Shown here: piece after piece, positions 45,317-53,986 of the stretch | Layout of the letters: every line of letters begins with the position of its first letter | Numbering within the stretch: the first letter of the stretch is position 1 | Assembly (NCBI RefSeq): GCF_016862455.1 | Contig: NZ_BOMZ01000018.1 | Coordinates: 62,001 to 126,000, forward strand | Origin: Actinoplanes utahensis | Lineage (GTDB): Bacteria; Actinomycetota; Actinomycetes; Mycobacteriales; Micromonosporaceae | Direction of reading: 5' to 3' | Length of the DNA: 64,000 bases | Program-made: the position numbers and the translations under genes | Notes under the pieces: model-generated | What the model was told of the DNA's origin: nothing | The model's database searches: none | The model's input: only the letters and a program-made list of their open reading frames with translations

Positions 45317-45691
45317 CCCGGGAGAGGGTTCCCGGAAGGTTAGTCGGAGTCTCCGGCCGCGAGCTTCGGAAGATGCTTACCGCACCTTCAGATGATCTTT
45401 AAGAAAGCCTGAACGGCCACCCGGCCGTGGCTGGTTCGTCGGATAGTGGACACCTCCCTGGAGGTGATCAGTAGCTGTGCCGAGTCCCGAACCGCCCCGC
45501 TCGTACGTCGTGATCGTCGTGGCCGCGGCCGAACCGCGACCCCGCCGCCTGCGGCAACCGGCCGCCCGCCGGCCGCGCCTGCCGGTCCGCCCGCCCCGTT
45601 CGCCGCGGCGCATGCTCCTCTGATCCGGGCGGAGTGACAGTCGTCATATGACCCGATCGTGCTCCGGGCGGTATTCCCCCGCCGGGCTGGC
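45317..45691. other. Gene-free interval with small hairpins
   Basis: A 375-bp divergent gap. It contains CACCTCCCTGGAGGTG (45450-45465, 7-bp inverted repeat) and GCCACCCGGCCGTGGC, either of which could be an operator. No RNA gene or further ORF is convincing. Confidence 0.4.
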
Positions 45692-46306
45692 ATGATGTCG
45701 GCCGTGCCGGAGCCTCACGACGTTCACCAGCCCACCGCGCGGATACCGGTGGTGGAGCCGCGCGGTGTGTACCGGGCGGCCGGCCCGCGCCGTACCGGCC
45801 TGATCGCCGCGGCCGGTTCCGCGGTGGTCCTGGTGGGGCTGGTGGTGTGGCTGTTCTCCGGTGACGACGAGAAGCCCGCCCCGCCCGCGGTCGCCGCGGC
45901 GAGCGCGCCGGTGGAGCCGGTCACCGAGGCGACGACCGGACCGGCTGAGGAGGCGACGGCGACCCCGGCGACGCCGGCGGCCACGCCGGTCACGGCGGCC
46001 ACCACCGCCCCGGTCACCGTGCGCGAGGGCACCCCGGTCGAGTGGATCGCCGGCCTGATCAGCGCGGTGAACACCCTCGAGGATCAGGACGAGCTCGACG
46101 ACGACGACGCCGAGGCGCTCAACCGCCGCCTGGAACAGGCCGCGAACCGCCTGAACCGCGGCGACGTGAAGGGCGCCTCCCGCAAGATCGACGATTTCGG
46201 CAAGAAGCTCGCCGGCCTGCGCAAGGACGACGACGTCAGCGAGAAGACGTACGACCTGCTGCGCGCCGCCGCCAAGAAGGTGAAGGACGCCCTCCCGGCC
46301 GGCTGA
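45692..46306 (+). CDS. Membrane-anchored protein with FIMAH-like helical domain
   Basis: About 204 aa: a cytoplasmic N-terminus, one TM helix (GLIAAAGSAVVLVGLVVWLF), a Thr/Ala/Pro spacer, and a C-terminal helical domain of ~75 residues (VEWIAGLISAVNTL...LRKDDDVSEKTYDLL). This resembles FIMAH/FIVAR-type three-helix domains seen at the ends of actinobacterial surface proteins and kinases. Start at ATGATG (45692/45695). The role is unknown. Confidence 0.65.
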   Translation: MMSAVPEPHDVHQPTARIPVVEPRGVYRAAGPRRTGLIAAAGSAVVLVGLVVWLFSGDDEKPAPPAVAAASAPVEPVTEATTGPAEEATATPATPAATPVTAATTAPVTVREGTPVEWIAGLISAVNTLEDQDELDDDDAEALNRRLEQAANRLNRGDVKGASRKIDDFGKKLAGLRKDDDVSEKTYDLLRAAAKKVKDALPAG

Positions 46307-46311
46307 CGCGG

Positions 46312-46348
46312 GCTCCGGCCGCGGTCCGGAAGAGCGTGCGGCCGGAGC
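46312..46348. terminator. Bidirectional terminator
   Basis: Perfect 11-bp stem GCTCCGGCCGC/GCGGCCGGAGC filling the convergent gap. Confidence 0.85.
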
Positions 46349-46349
46349 G

Positions 46350-47015
46350 TCAGAGCACGCCCAGCTCCGCCATCCGCCGGATCTCGCTGACCTGCTCGAT
46401 GGCGGTCTCATTGCCCATTTCGGACAGTTTGAGGTCGGAGCCCTGCTGGAGGAGGTCGCCGACCATCGTCTGCGCGCCCTTGTGATGTGCGGTCATCATC
46501 GTGACGAACCGGCGGTCGAAGTCGGCGCCACGGGCCGCCGTCAGCTCCGCCATGGCCTGTGTGGACTGCATGCCGGCCATCGTCGCGTGGTCGTGGGCCG
46601 GATCGGACTCGGGCTGGCCGCGGTCGGCCAGCCAGGCGCGCAGGGCCCCGATCTCCGGACCCTGAGCGGCGCTGATCCGGGAGGCGAGGTTCTTCACCCC
46701 GGGATCGGCGGCCCGATCGGGTGCCAGTTCGGCCATCTGGATGGCCTGCGCGTGGTGGGCGATCATCATTTGGGCGTACGTCACGTCGGCCTTGTTGAAG
46801 GGCGGGTTCGTCGGCGGCGTCACCTTGTCGGAGTCGGTGACCACTGCCGACTCGCCCGGTTTGCCGGGGATGATGACGCGGAACGGTGAGGAGGAGGCGG
46901 ACGGCGCGCTCACCGGCCGGTCGTCGCCGGAATCGCGGGCGAGCCAGGCCAGACCGATCGCGCCGGATAGGGCGAGAGTTGCGCCGGTCAATGCCAATGC
47001 GCGTCGGTGTTGCAT
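46350..47015 (-). CDS. DUF305 protein, secreted/anchored
   Basis: 221 aa: an N-terminal signal/anchor (RRALALTGATLALSGAIGLAWL) and a DUF305 ferritin-like helical domain with paired His motifs MMIAHHAQAIQMAEL and MMTAHHKGAQTM. DUF305 proteins are often near copper or metal genes and probably bind metal through these His pairs. The start at ATG 47015 follows AAAGGAAA. Divergent from the LVIVD gene, a pairing I know from other actinobacteria. Confidence 0.9.
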   Translation of the reverse strand: MQHRRALALTGATLALSGAIGLAWLARDSGDDRPVSAPSASSSPFRVIIPGKPGESAVVTDSDKVTPPTNPPFNKADVTYAQMMIAHHAQAIQMAELAPDRAADPGVKNLASRISAAQGPEIGALRAWLADRGQPESDPAHDHATMAGMQSTQAMAELTAARGADFDRRFVTMMTAHHKGAQTMVGDLLQQGSDLKLSEMGNETAIEQVSEIRRMAELGVL

Positions 47016-47146
47016 GTATTTCCTTTCCCGCAGGCGGCCCCACGAACGGTCGAACACGGTTATCGTAACGACCGACATCGCTGTCACCGGGTGCGCGTGC
47101 GACACGACTCGCCGTGCTCCCGGTGCGCGCAGCCGGAAGGAGCTTC

Positions 47147-48586
47147 ATGAGGCACTCTGCCCCACGAGGGCGGTTCAAGCGCCTGACCTGTGTGGGGGCG
47201 GCGGCGGTTCTGCTCAGTTTCGTGGCAGCCGCGCCGGCCCAGGCCGACGCGGTCATCCCGGGCGTGGATGAGATCGTCAGCAGCCCCAACATCAAACTGA
47301 TCGCCAACAAGCCGAAGGAAGGGGCGTTCGCCCCGGAGACCGCGCTGAACAGCGACCTCGCCTTCCAGGGCAGGTACGCCTACGCCGGCAACTACAACGG
47401 CTTCACCGTCTACGACGTCAGCAACCCGCGTAAACCCGAGCAGGTCACCCAGATGGTCTGCCCGGGCTCGCAGAACGACATTTCGATCCAGGGCAACCTG
47501 CTCTTCACCGCCACCGACTCGCCGCGCAGCGACGACTCCTGCAAGAGCGTCGGGGTGCCCAACAGCGAGCCGGAGACGGTCCCGCGCTGGGAGGGTGTCC
47601 GGATCTGGGACATCAGCGACCCGAAGAACCCGGTCTATGTGAAGTCCGTTCACACGACCTGCGGTTCGCACACGCTGACCCCGGTTCCCGGCAAGGGCAA
47701 GGACCGGTCCTCGCTGTACGTGTACGTCTCCTCGTACAACACGACGGTGAACAACCTGCCCAACTGCCCGCTGCCGCACGACAAGATCTCGATCATCAAG
47801 GTGCCGGTGAAGAACCCGGCCGCCGCCGCCGTGGTGTCCACGCCGGTGCTCTTCCCGGACGGCGGGTTCCCCGGCGACCCGGAGGACCCGCGTGACTACG
47901 CGACCAGCGGCTGCCACGACATCACCGCGTACCCGGAGAAGAACCTCGCGGCCGGCGCCTGCATGGGCGACGGCGTCCTCTTCGACATCTCGAACCCGGC
48001 GGCGCCGAAGGTGCTGACCACGGTCCGGGACGTGGAGAACTTCGCCTTCTGGCACTCGGCCACGTTCAACAACGACGCCACCAAGGTCGTCTTCACCGAC
48101 GAGCTCGGCGGCGGCGGCGGCGCCGAGTGCACCCCGGCGATCGGGCCGAACAAGGGCGCGGACGCGATCTACGACATCGTGCGCAAGGGCAAGAGCCTCA
48201 AGCTCGAGTTCCGCAGCTACTTCAAGATCCCGCGGGAGAACGGGCCCACCGAGAACTGCGTGGCCCACAACGGCTCGCTGATCCCGGTTCCCGGCCGCGA
48301 CATCATGGTCCAGGCGTGGTACCAGGGCGGCATCTCGGTCTGGGACTTCACCAACTCCCGCAAGCCGGTGGAGATCGCCTACTGGGAGCGTGGACCCTAC
48401 AACGCCGACCGCCTCGTCACCGCCGGTTCCTGGTCGGCCTACTGGTACAACGGGTTCATCTTCTCCAACGACATCCAGAAGGGCCTCGACGTCCTTCAGA
48501 TCAAGGACCGGCGGATCGACCGGGCGAAGAAGAACTGGACCTGGCAGTTCAACCCGCAGACCCAGACCAGCTACAGCCGTTGGTGA
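47147..48586 (+). CDS. Secreted LVIVD-repeat beta-propeller protein
   Basis: 479 aa from the ATG at 47147 (AAGGAGC upstream). A signal peptide to about 34 (APAQA) is followed by repeated blades such as YAGNYNGFTVYDVSNPRKPEQ, VRIWDISDPKNPVYV and GGISVWDFTNSRKPVEIAYW. These are LVIVD repeats of a beta-propeller. Conserved Cys and His residues (CGSHTL, GCHDITAY, FWHSATF) suggest a metal or disulfides. Function unknown. Confidence 0.88.
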   Translation: MRHSAPRGRFKRLTCVGAAAVLLSFVAAAPAQADAVIPGVDEIVSSPNIKLIANKPKEGAFAPETALNSDLAFQGRYAYAGNYNGFTVYDVSNPRKPEQVTQMVCPGSQNDISIQGNLLFTATDSPRSDDSCKSVGVPNSEPETVPRWEGVRIWDISDPKNPVYVKSVHTTCGSHTLTPVPGKGKDRSSLYVYVSSYNTTVNNLPNCPLPHDKISIIKVPVKNPAAAAVVSTPVLFPDGGFPGDPEDPRDYATSGCHDITAYPEKNLAAGACMGDGVLFDISNPAAPKVLTTVRDVENFAFWHSATFNNDATKVVFTDELGGGGGAECTPAIGPNKGADAIYDIVRKGKSLKLEFRSYFKIPRENGPTENCVAHNGSLIPVPGRDIMVQAWYQGGISVWDFTNSRKPVEIAYWERGPYNADRLVTAGSWSAYWYNGFIFSNDIQKGLDVLQIKDRRIDRAKKNWTWQFNPQTQTSYSRW

Positions 48587-48592
48587 TCGCGG

Positions 48593-50059
48593 TCAGCTCC
48601 GCTGACTGACGATGTTCCGCCGAGCGCGGCGTTCGCGCTTGCGTTCGTACATCGCGGCGTCGGCGGCACGCAGCAGCGTGTCGCCGGCGCCTGGCGTCCC
48701 GGCCGAGACGCCCACGCTGGCGCCCACGCGCAGCACCCGCCCGTCGATCGGCATCGGCTCGGCCACCACCGCGGCGACCTGTTCGGCGAGCCGGCCCGCG
48801 GACTCGGTGCCGGCGCCCGGCAGCAGTACGGCGAACTCGTCGCCGCCCAGCCGCGCGGCCAGCTCCCCGGCCCCGAGCAGCCCGGTCAGCCGGGTCGCGA
48901 CCTCCTGCAGCACCAGATCACCGGTGTGATGCCCGTGCTGGTCGTTGATCTCCTTGAAGCCGTCCAGGTCGATCAGCAGCATGCCGACCGGTTCCGTCGA
49001 GGCTGCCAGCCGCCGCTGCAGCAGCACCCGGTTGGCGAGCCCGGTCAGCGCGTCGTGGGTGGCCTGCCGGCTCAGCTCGTCGTGCAGCGCACGGGCCTCG
49101 ACGACCAGCCGCTCGTTGTCGCGCAGCGCCGCGACCTGCCGGCCCAGCACCAGCGCGGTGATCACCACGGCGCCGATCGCGACACCCCACACCCGCAGAT
49201 CGACCCGCCCGTCCCGCAGGGAGACGACCAGCAGGATCTGGGTGGTGATCACGGCCAGGTAGGGCAGCCGGCTGGACCGGCCGCCGATGTTCGGCTGCTC
49301 CTCGGCCAGTCGCCACACCTGCAACTGCTGGAGCCGGAAGCTGGCCGAGGCGAGCACGCACGGGACCAGCTGCACGACGATCATGGCGCCGTCGCTCGGG
49401 TCGCCGATCAGCCCGGAGGTGATCGGCGCGGCGAACGCCGTCCCGGCGACGCCCAGGGCCGCCGAGATCCCGGCCGCGCGGGTGAACGGGGCGGTTCCGC
49501 TCAGGATCAGCTTGAGCAGCCCGAAGGTGATCAACAGCATGACCACGGCGGTGGCCGCCGCGCCCCACCGGTCGGCCGCCTGGCGTCCGCCCAGGTCGCC
49601 GGCCAGCACGAAGTACCAGAGGAAGACGGCGACGCCGGTGAGCACCGTGGCCGCGTCGAACCAGAGCCGCAGCCGCTGCCGGCCCTCGCCGCCGAGCGGA
49701 TGCCGCAGCATCGCGGCGACCACAATGGTCATGCCGGTGACGACCAGCGCCGTCTGCACCCCGCTGATCGTGGTCGTCGTGGGGTCCGCCAGGACCAGCG
49801 CCGTCTGGTACCCGTCGCCGACCAGGCAGGCGGCACAACCGACCACCGCCGCCTGCCAGAACCGGCGGCCGGCCGCCGTCATCAGCGGGTTCCGGGCGAT
49901 CTGCCAGGTGAACCAGACGTTCGCGGCGTCGATGCCGGTCTGTATCACCCAGGAGGCGTTCCGCTGGTCTCCGTGGCGCAGGAACCAGGGGACCAGGAGC
50001 ACGCCGAGCGCCACGAAGCCCAGCAGGACCGGGTCGGTGATCCCGGATCGCTTCGGCAT
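48593..50059 (-). CDS. Membrane diguanylate cyclase (GGDEF)
   Basis: 488 aa: about eight or nine TM helices (1-300) as a sensor, a short coiled linker (ALRDNERLVVEARALHDEL), and a GGDEF domain with DLDGFKEINDQHGH and ARLGGDEFAVLLPG. GGDEF is intact, so c-di-GMP synthesis is expected. The inhibitory RxxD site expected five residues before GGDEF is missing (the stretch reads GAGELAARL), so product inhibition is probably absent. Convergent and nearly touching the LVIVD gene. Confidence 0.93.
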   Translation of the reverse strand: MPKRSGITDPVLLGFVALGVLLVPWFLRHGDQRNASWVIQTGIDAANVWFTWQIARNPLMTAAGRRFWQAAVVGCAACLVGDGYQTALVLADPTTTTISGVQTALVVTGMTIVVAAMLRHPLGGEGRQRLRLWFDAATVLTGVAVFLWYFVLAGDLGGRQAADRWGAAATAVVMLLITFGLLKLILSGTAPFTRAAGISAALGVAGTAFAAPITSGLIGDPSDGAMIVVQLVPCVLASASFRLQQLQVWRLAEEQPNIGGRSSRLPYLAVITTQILLVVSLRDGRVDLRVWGVAIGAVVITALVLGRQVAALRDNERLVVEARALHDELSRQATHDALTGLANRVLLQRRLAASTEPVGMLLIDLDGFKEINDQHGHHTGDLVLQEVATRLTGLLGAGELAARLGGDEFAVLLPGAGTESAGRLAEQVAAVVAEPMPIDGRVLRVGASVGVSAGTPGAGDTLLRAADAAMYERKRERRARRNIVSQRS

Positions 50060-50222
50060 GAGGGCTCCTGTCGGCGCATGACGTCGCCATAGCCCATCGG
50101 TTGCCGACGCCCGGATGTGAGTGATCCGGATCGGTCACCCGCGCCGGGCACGGATCGCGGCGATCACGCGGTGAGCGGCGCGGCAAAAAGGACTTTAAGG
50201 ACTATTTGGGTACGTTGAACGC

Positions 50223-50531
50223 ATGACGACGACCCGGGGCAGAGTGCTGCTCCGGTCGTTCCCGGTGCTGATCGCGCTGCTCCTGGCCCTGTTCGCGCCC
50301 GCCGCCCCGGCGCCGGGACCGCGAGGCGCCGCCCCCGGCCCCGTGACCGCCTCTTTCGTGGCGGCGGGGCGCGACGAGCGTACGACCGCCTCCTCGCCCG
50401 CGGAGACCACCGCCGAAGCCGTCACCGAACCGCGCACCGCGGCCCAGGCCGTCGCGGACCGCGCCCCCGCGCTGACCGCCCAGCGCACCGCCGGCGTCGC
50501 GGGATCCCGCGCCCCGCCGCACACCGTCTGA
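50223..50531 (+). CDS. Small secreted/anchored protein, unknown
   Basis: 102 aa with a clear signal helix (VLLRSFPVLIALLLALFAPAAPA) and an Ala/Thr/Arg-rich remainder of low complexity. Followed by another unknown gene on the same strand after 125 bp. No domain recognised. Moderately convincing because the wobble positions are GC-rich and the ATG lies well outside other genes. Confidence 0.5.
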   Translation: MTTTRGRVLLRSFPVLIALLLALFAPAAPAPGPRGAAPGPVTASFVAAGRDERTTASSPAETTAEAVTEPRTAAQAVADRAPALTAQRTAGVAGSRAPPHTV

Positions 50532-50656
50532 CTCACCTCTCGGGCGCGCGCTCGCGCGCCTGAAATCCGTCCTCCCGTACTGCGCTGAGCGCTTGCCGTA
50601 TTCCGCGGCGACGTGCGCCGCGCGCCTCCGCACGCGACCCGCGACAGGAACCCGCC

Positions 50657-51418
50657 ATGAACGTTTTCGCTGAGATGCTGATGAACGAGCCCGCCCCGAT
50701 GGCCATCTGGGTGGTGCTGATGCTGCTCACCCTGCCCGCGCTGGTCGTGCTGGCCCGGCCGGAAGGGGTCCGCGATCCGCGGCGGGCGCTGCTGGAGACG
50801 GCGCTGTTCGTGCGGCAGACGGGGGAGCGCCGCGCCGCGCGGCGCACACAGCGGGCGGCGGAGGCGGCGCAGACGGTGCGCTACGCCGAGGAGGTACGGG
50901 TCGCGGCCACCCAGGCCACCGAAGCAGTCGATCGCTGGCAGGCGCACTGGCAGGCGGCCGCGGACCGGGTCGACGCGACATCGGCGGCATGGCAGGCGGC
51001 TTCCGCGCGGTGGGCGCGCAGCCGGGCCACGGCGGCCTTCGGCACGCCCTGGACACCCCGGACCCCGCTGGAGTACGCGGCCCGCGAGCGGTTCCTGCAC
51101 CAGGAGGTACGGGCGGCGGCCGACCGGGGCGAACTGCCGGGCGCCGCTGTCGACGACGCCCTCGCCGGCCGGGCCGGATGGGACCCGCGGCTGCACCCGG
51201 TCGCCCAGGAGCTGGTGGTGCACCGGGCGTGCGCGGAGTACCTGGAGCGGGCGCACCGGGCCGCGGTCGCCGCCGAGCGGGCCGCCTGGCACGACGTGCA
51301 GCTCGCCCGTCGCAGCCGGGACAGCCTGTGCCGGGAGGCGATCCTCGCCGAGTCCCGTCTCGTGGCGCCGGCCGTCAGCAGGCCGGCCGTGCGGGGTGTC
51401 GTTCTCGTCCCGGCCTGA
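50657..51418 (+). CDS. Membrane-anchored coiled-coil protein, unknown
   Basis: 253 aa: one N-terminal TM helix (about 14-34) and a long Ala/Arg/Glu-rich helical region (about 45-250) likely to form coiled coil, with a short W-T-P-R-T-P-L-E-Y hinge near 135. AGGAAC precedes the ATG. Perhaps co-transcribed with the preceding small gene. I do not recognise it. Confidence 0.6.
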   Translation: MNVFAEMLMNEPAPMAIWVVLMLLTLPALVVLARPEGVRDPRRALLETALFVRQTGERRAARRTQRAAEAAQTVRYAEEVRVAATQATEAVDRWQAHWQAAADRVDATSAAWQAASARWARSRATAAFGTPWTPRTPLEYAARERFLHQEVRAAADRGELPGAAVDDALAGRAGWDPRLHPVAQELVVHRACAEYLERAHRAAVAAERAAWHDVQLARRSRDSLCREAILAESRLVAPAVSRPAVRGVVLVPA

Positions 51419-51463
51419 CCGGTCTCCGGGCCTCAACCGGTCTTCCCGGCTTGGATCTCGGGC

Positions 51464-51522
51464 GCGCCCTCCGCTCGCCGCGCCCTCCGCTCGCCGCGCC
51501 CTCCGCTCGCCCTCCGCTCGCC
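51464..51522 (+). repeat. 16-bp tandem repeat
   Basis: Three copies of GCGCCCTCCGCTCGCC plus a partial one follow the coiled-coil gene. Confidence 0.85.
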
Positions 51523-51617
51523 TTCCGCGGCTTCGCTCCGCTTCCCCGGCTGGCTGCCCGGTCGTCTCCCGCGGCGCTCCCCGGTCGCCGTCTGTGGCTT
51601 CTCTCCGCTTGCCGGGC

Positions 51618-51707
51618 GGCCTCTATCGCATGGGCGGCTTGTCATGCGGCCTCTGTCGCGCTGGCCGTGTGACGGTTGGCCTCTTTCGCGCTGGCCGCGT
51701 GGCTTCT
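51618..51707 (+). repeat. 30-bp tandem repeat, three copies
   Basis: Units start GGCCTCTNTCGC at 51618, 51648 and 51678. The rest of the 506-bp gap 51419-51924 holds no gene that I can see. Confidence 0.8.
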
Positions 51708-51924
51708 TTACGCTGACCGATCTTGATAATCGATGGAATGTCTTTCGCATTCGATCGATGTGAGCATTCCTCGAAATTGTCGCCGCCCGGCCGCGTACTG
51801 CGGCCGGGCGGCGCCGTGCCGGAGCGTCCCAGCGTGCGGCCGCTACGGCGCCTGCGGGTGCACATCGTGAAAGGAGCCACTCACTTCAGGGCTTCCATCG
51901 GTGCGCACCGATCGGTAGGCTCTG

Positions 51925-52152
51925 TCACGAAACAACGATGTCGAATTCGCCGTCCTTGGCGGAGTCCACGAAGGCGGTCCACTCCGCCTGCGTGAACATG
52001 AGGGCCGGACCTGTTCGGTCCTTACTATCACGGACGGCGATTTCTTTGTCGAGGAAAGCGACCTCGACGCAGTTGTTGCCTCCGCTGCCGTTGCTACGGC
52101 TGCCCTTCTTCCAGACGGCACCATCGATTTGGTGCGCGAGCAACTCAAGCAC
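51925..52152 (-). CDS. DUF397 protein
   Basis: A 75-aa DUF397 protein (WKKGSRSNGSGGNNCVEVAFLDKEIAVRDSKD, then LMFTQAEWTAFVDSAKDGEFD). Partner of the preceding XRE regulator, 29 bp upstream; such pairs occur in many copies in actinomycetes (whiJ-type loci). The codon use is less GC-rich than its surroundings. Confidence 0.92.
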   Translation of the reverse strand: MLELLAHQIDGAVWKKGSRSNGSGGNNCVEVAFLDKEIAVRDSKDRTGPALMFTQAEWTAFVDSAKDGEFDIVVS

Positions 52153-52181
52153 CTCCCTTTCTGAGGATTCCTCGGGGAGTG

Positions 52182-53030
52182 CTAAGCGACGAGCAGGCTC
52201 TCGATCATCTTTACGGTCGTGCGATGGTCGAGCGCCTTCGCGCTCAATCGCTCGAACTCCTGTCGATACCAGTCAACCATGTCTGGTTGCTCCTCATACA
52301 AGTCTCCCGCAAGGCCTTCCATGTAAACAACATCCATATGGGTGGTCTCTCGGAATTCCAGCAGAGTGGCAGGTCCGCTCAGAAACAGGTGCTCCCCGGC
52401 GGTGAGCGGCAGGATCCGCAAGAATACATTTGGCAATTTAGCTATTTCGATTAAATGCCTGAGCTGCTCTTTCATGACCTCTTCGCCGCCGATCACCCGG
52501 CGCAGGACGGACTCGTCCATGAACGCGGAGAACTCCAGCGGCCGATCCCCGCGCAGCCGTCCCTGTCGGGTTTTGCGCAGCGCGATCCGCCGGTCGATGT
52601 GCTCCTCCGGATCGAGCGGGCGCCCGCTGATCATCAGCGCGCGCATGTAGGCCGGCGTCTGGAGCAGGCCGGGAAGGATCACCGGCTCCCAGGTGCGCAC
52701 CGCCGAGGCCGCCGCCTCCAGGCCGACGAAGTTGCCCGGGCGCATGATGTCGCGGTAGTCCGTCCACCAGGTGCGCTCCCGCGACATCCGGGCCAGCTCG
52801 ACCAGCGCCTCGCGATAGCCCTGATCCCGCACGTTGTAGAGGGTGAGCAGATCACGCACGTCCCGCGGAGTCACCGCGACCCGGGCCGTCTCGATCCGGG
52901 TGACCTTGGCGGAGTGCCACTCGAAATGGCGCGACACATCCTGCTGGGTCAGACCGGCGGCTTCCCGGCATCGTTTGAGCTCCGTCCCCAAGCGGCGGCG
53001 GCGCAGCGTCGGACCTTCGATATCGGACAC
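52182..53030 (-). CDS. XRE regulator with DUF5753 domain
   Basis: 282 aa: an N-terminal HTH_31/XRE domain (about 10-75, LKRCREAAGLTQQDVSRHFEWHSAKVTRIE) and a DUF5753 domain (about 95-275, ending in YRQEFERLSAKAL). A WhiJ-like regulator, transcribed before its DUF397 partner, which may antagonise it. The C-terminal coding part (52180-52480) contains an AT-rich patch, unusual for this genome and consistent with transfer. Confidence 0.92.
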   Translation of the reverse strand: MSDIEGPTLRRRRLGTELKRCREAAGLTQQDVSRHFEWHSAKVTRIETARVAVTPRDVRDLLTLYNVRDQGYREALVELARMSRERTWWTDYRDIMRPGNFVGLEAAASAVRTWEPVILPGLLQTPAYMRALMISGRPLDPEEHIDRRIALRKTRQGRLRGDRPLEFSAFMDESVLRRVIGGEEVMKEQLRHLIEIAKLPNVFLRILPLTAGEHLFLSGPATLLEFRETTHMDVVYMEGLAGDLYEEQPDMVDWYRQEFERLSAKALDHRTTVKMIESLLVA

Positions 53031-53142
53031 CTGGACTCCCTACGGTCCTGATGGGGTCGATATTACGACTGCTGTCTCACGATCCACCAACCCGATTCAT
53101 GATCGTCATTTCTGAGTGATCGATAACGGCGAGGACTGAATC

Positions 53143-53159
53143 AGAAGTCTAGTACTTCT
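53143..53159. promoter_or_regulatory. Inverted repeat AGAAGT-CTAGT-ACTTCT
   Basis: A perfect 6-bp inverted repeat in the AT-rich divergent gap between the XRE gene and the GPP34 gene; a candidate operator for the XRE protein. Confidence 0.4.
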
Positions 53160-53267
53160 TGTATTGACCTTGCTGTTGGGTACATGATGCTGCGGACATC
53201 GAGTTCTGTCTTGTTTCCTACACATAGGCAAAGATCATTGGAACTTGCGTCTAAGGGGCGTGACGCA

Positions 53268-53909
53268 GTGTTGGCTGACCAGTATTACCTGATCGCACAC
53301 GAGGACCGTACCGGGCGATCGCGCCTGCATCCTCGTGCGACCGGCCTGGGCCTGGCCGCCGCGTTATTGGCCGAGTTGGTCCTGGAAGGCCGTATCGGAG
53401 TCACCGACGGCGACCTTTTCATCCTCGACCGGCACCCGCCGCTCGACGCACTGGACCACGACATCCTGGCCCTTCTCGTCTCGCAGCCACAACACCGGGA
53501 CGTACGGACCTGGCTCGCCTTCCTGTCACAGGACGCGGCGGCCCGGGTGGGGGAGCGACTCGTCCGCATCGGCGCGGTCGAGCCGGTCACCCGCCGGCGG
53601 ATGCTGGGCACCGCGCAGACGCTCTACATGCCGAACAGCGCTCAGCAGCGCAACGCCGCCGCCTGGGCCTCGACCCGTCTGGCCAACCTGCTGGTACGGG
53701 GCATGGAGTTGAGCATCGTCGACCGGATGCTGGTCAGCCTGGTCTCCGCGACCGGCCTGACCCGGCAGGTCCTCTACGGATTCGAGAACTACCCGCACGC
53801 GTTCCAGTACCTGCCCAACGCTGCCGCGTCCCTGCCCAGCGACCTGCGGGAGATCGTCGACTACACCGAGGCCTCGATCGGCTCGGTCGTGACCGTTGGC
53901 CGCAGATGA
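53268..53909 (+). CDS. GPP34 (GOLPH3-like) protein
   Basis: 213 aa from the GTG at 53268 (AAGGGG at good distance). VLADQYYLIAHEDRTGRSRL, ALLAELVLEGRI and DALDHDILALL match the GPP34 family, whose eukaryotic members bind phosphatidylinositol-4-phosphate at the Golgi. Bacterial copies are common in actinomycetes with no known role. Linked to the permease by an 81-nt bridging element. Confidence 0.85.
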   Translation: MLADQYYLIAHEDRTGRSRLHPRATGLGLAAALLAELVLEGRIGVTDGDLFILDRHPPLDALDHDILALLVSQPQHRDVRTWLAFLSQDAAARVGERLVRIGAVEPVTRRRMLGTAQTLYMPNSAQQRNAAAWASTRLANLLVRGMELSIVDRMLVSLVSATGLTRQVLYGFENYPHAFQYLPNAAASLPSDLREIVDYTEASIGSVVTVGRR

Positions 53910-53986
53910 GCGAGCTTGCGAGCGCATCGATGAGCACAGCGAAAGGCTCATCGGGGCGACGGAGGGCAGCGGAGGTGACGCGATGA
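53906..53986 (+). repeat. MIRU-like 81-nt bridging element, copy B (26-codon mini-ORF)
   Basis: The ATG overlaps the GPP34 TGA; the mini-ORF reads MSELASASMSTAKG...RRRAAEVTR, and its TGA overlaps the permease ATG. The first 18 bp and the GCAGCGGAGGTG ribosome-site end are identical to copy A at 17574-17654. Confidence 0.75.
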
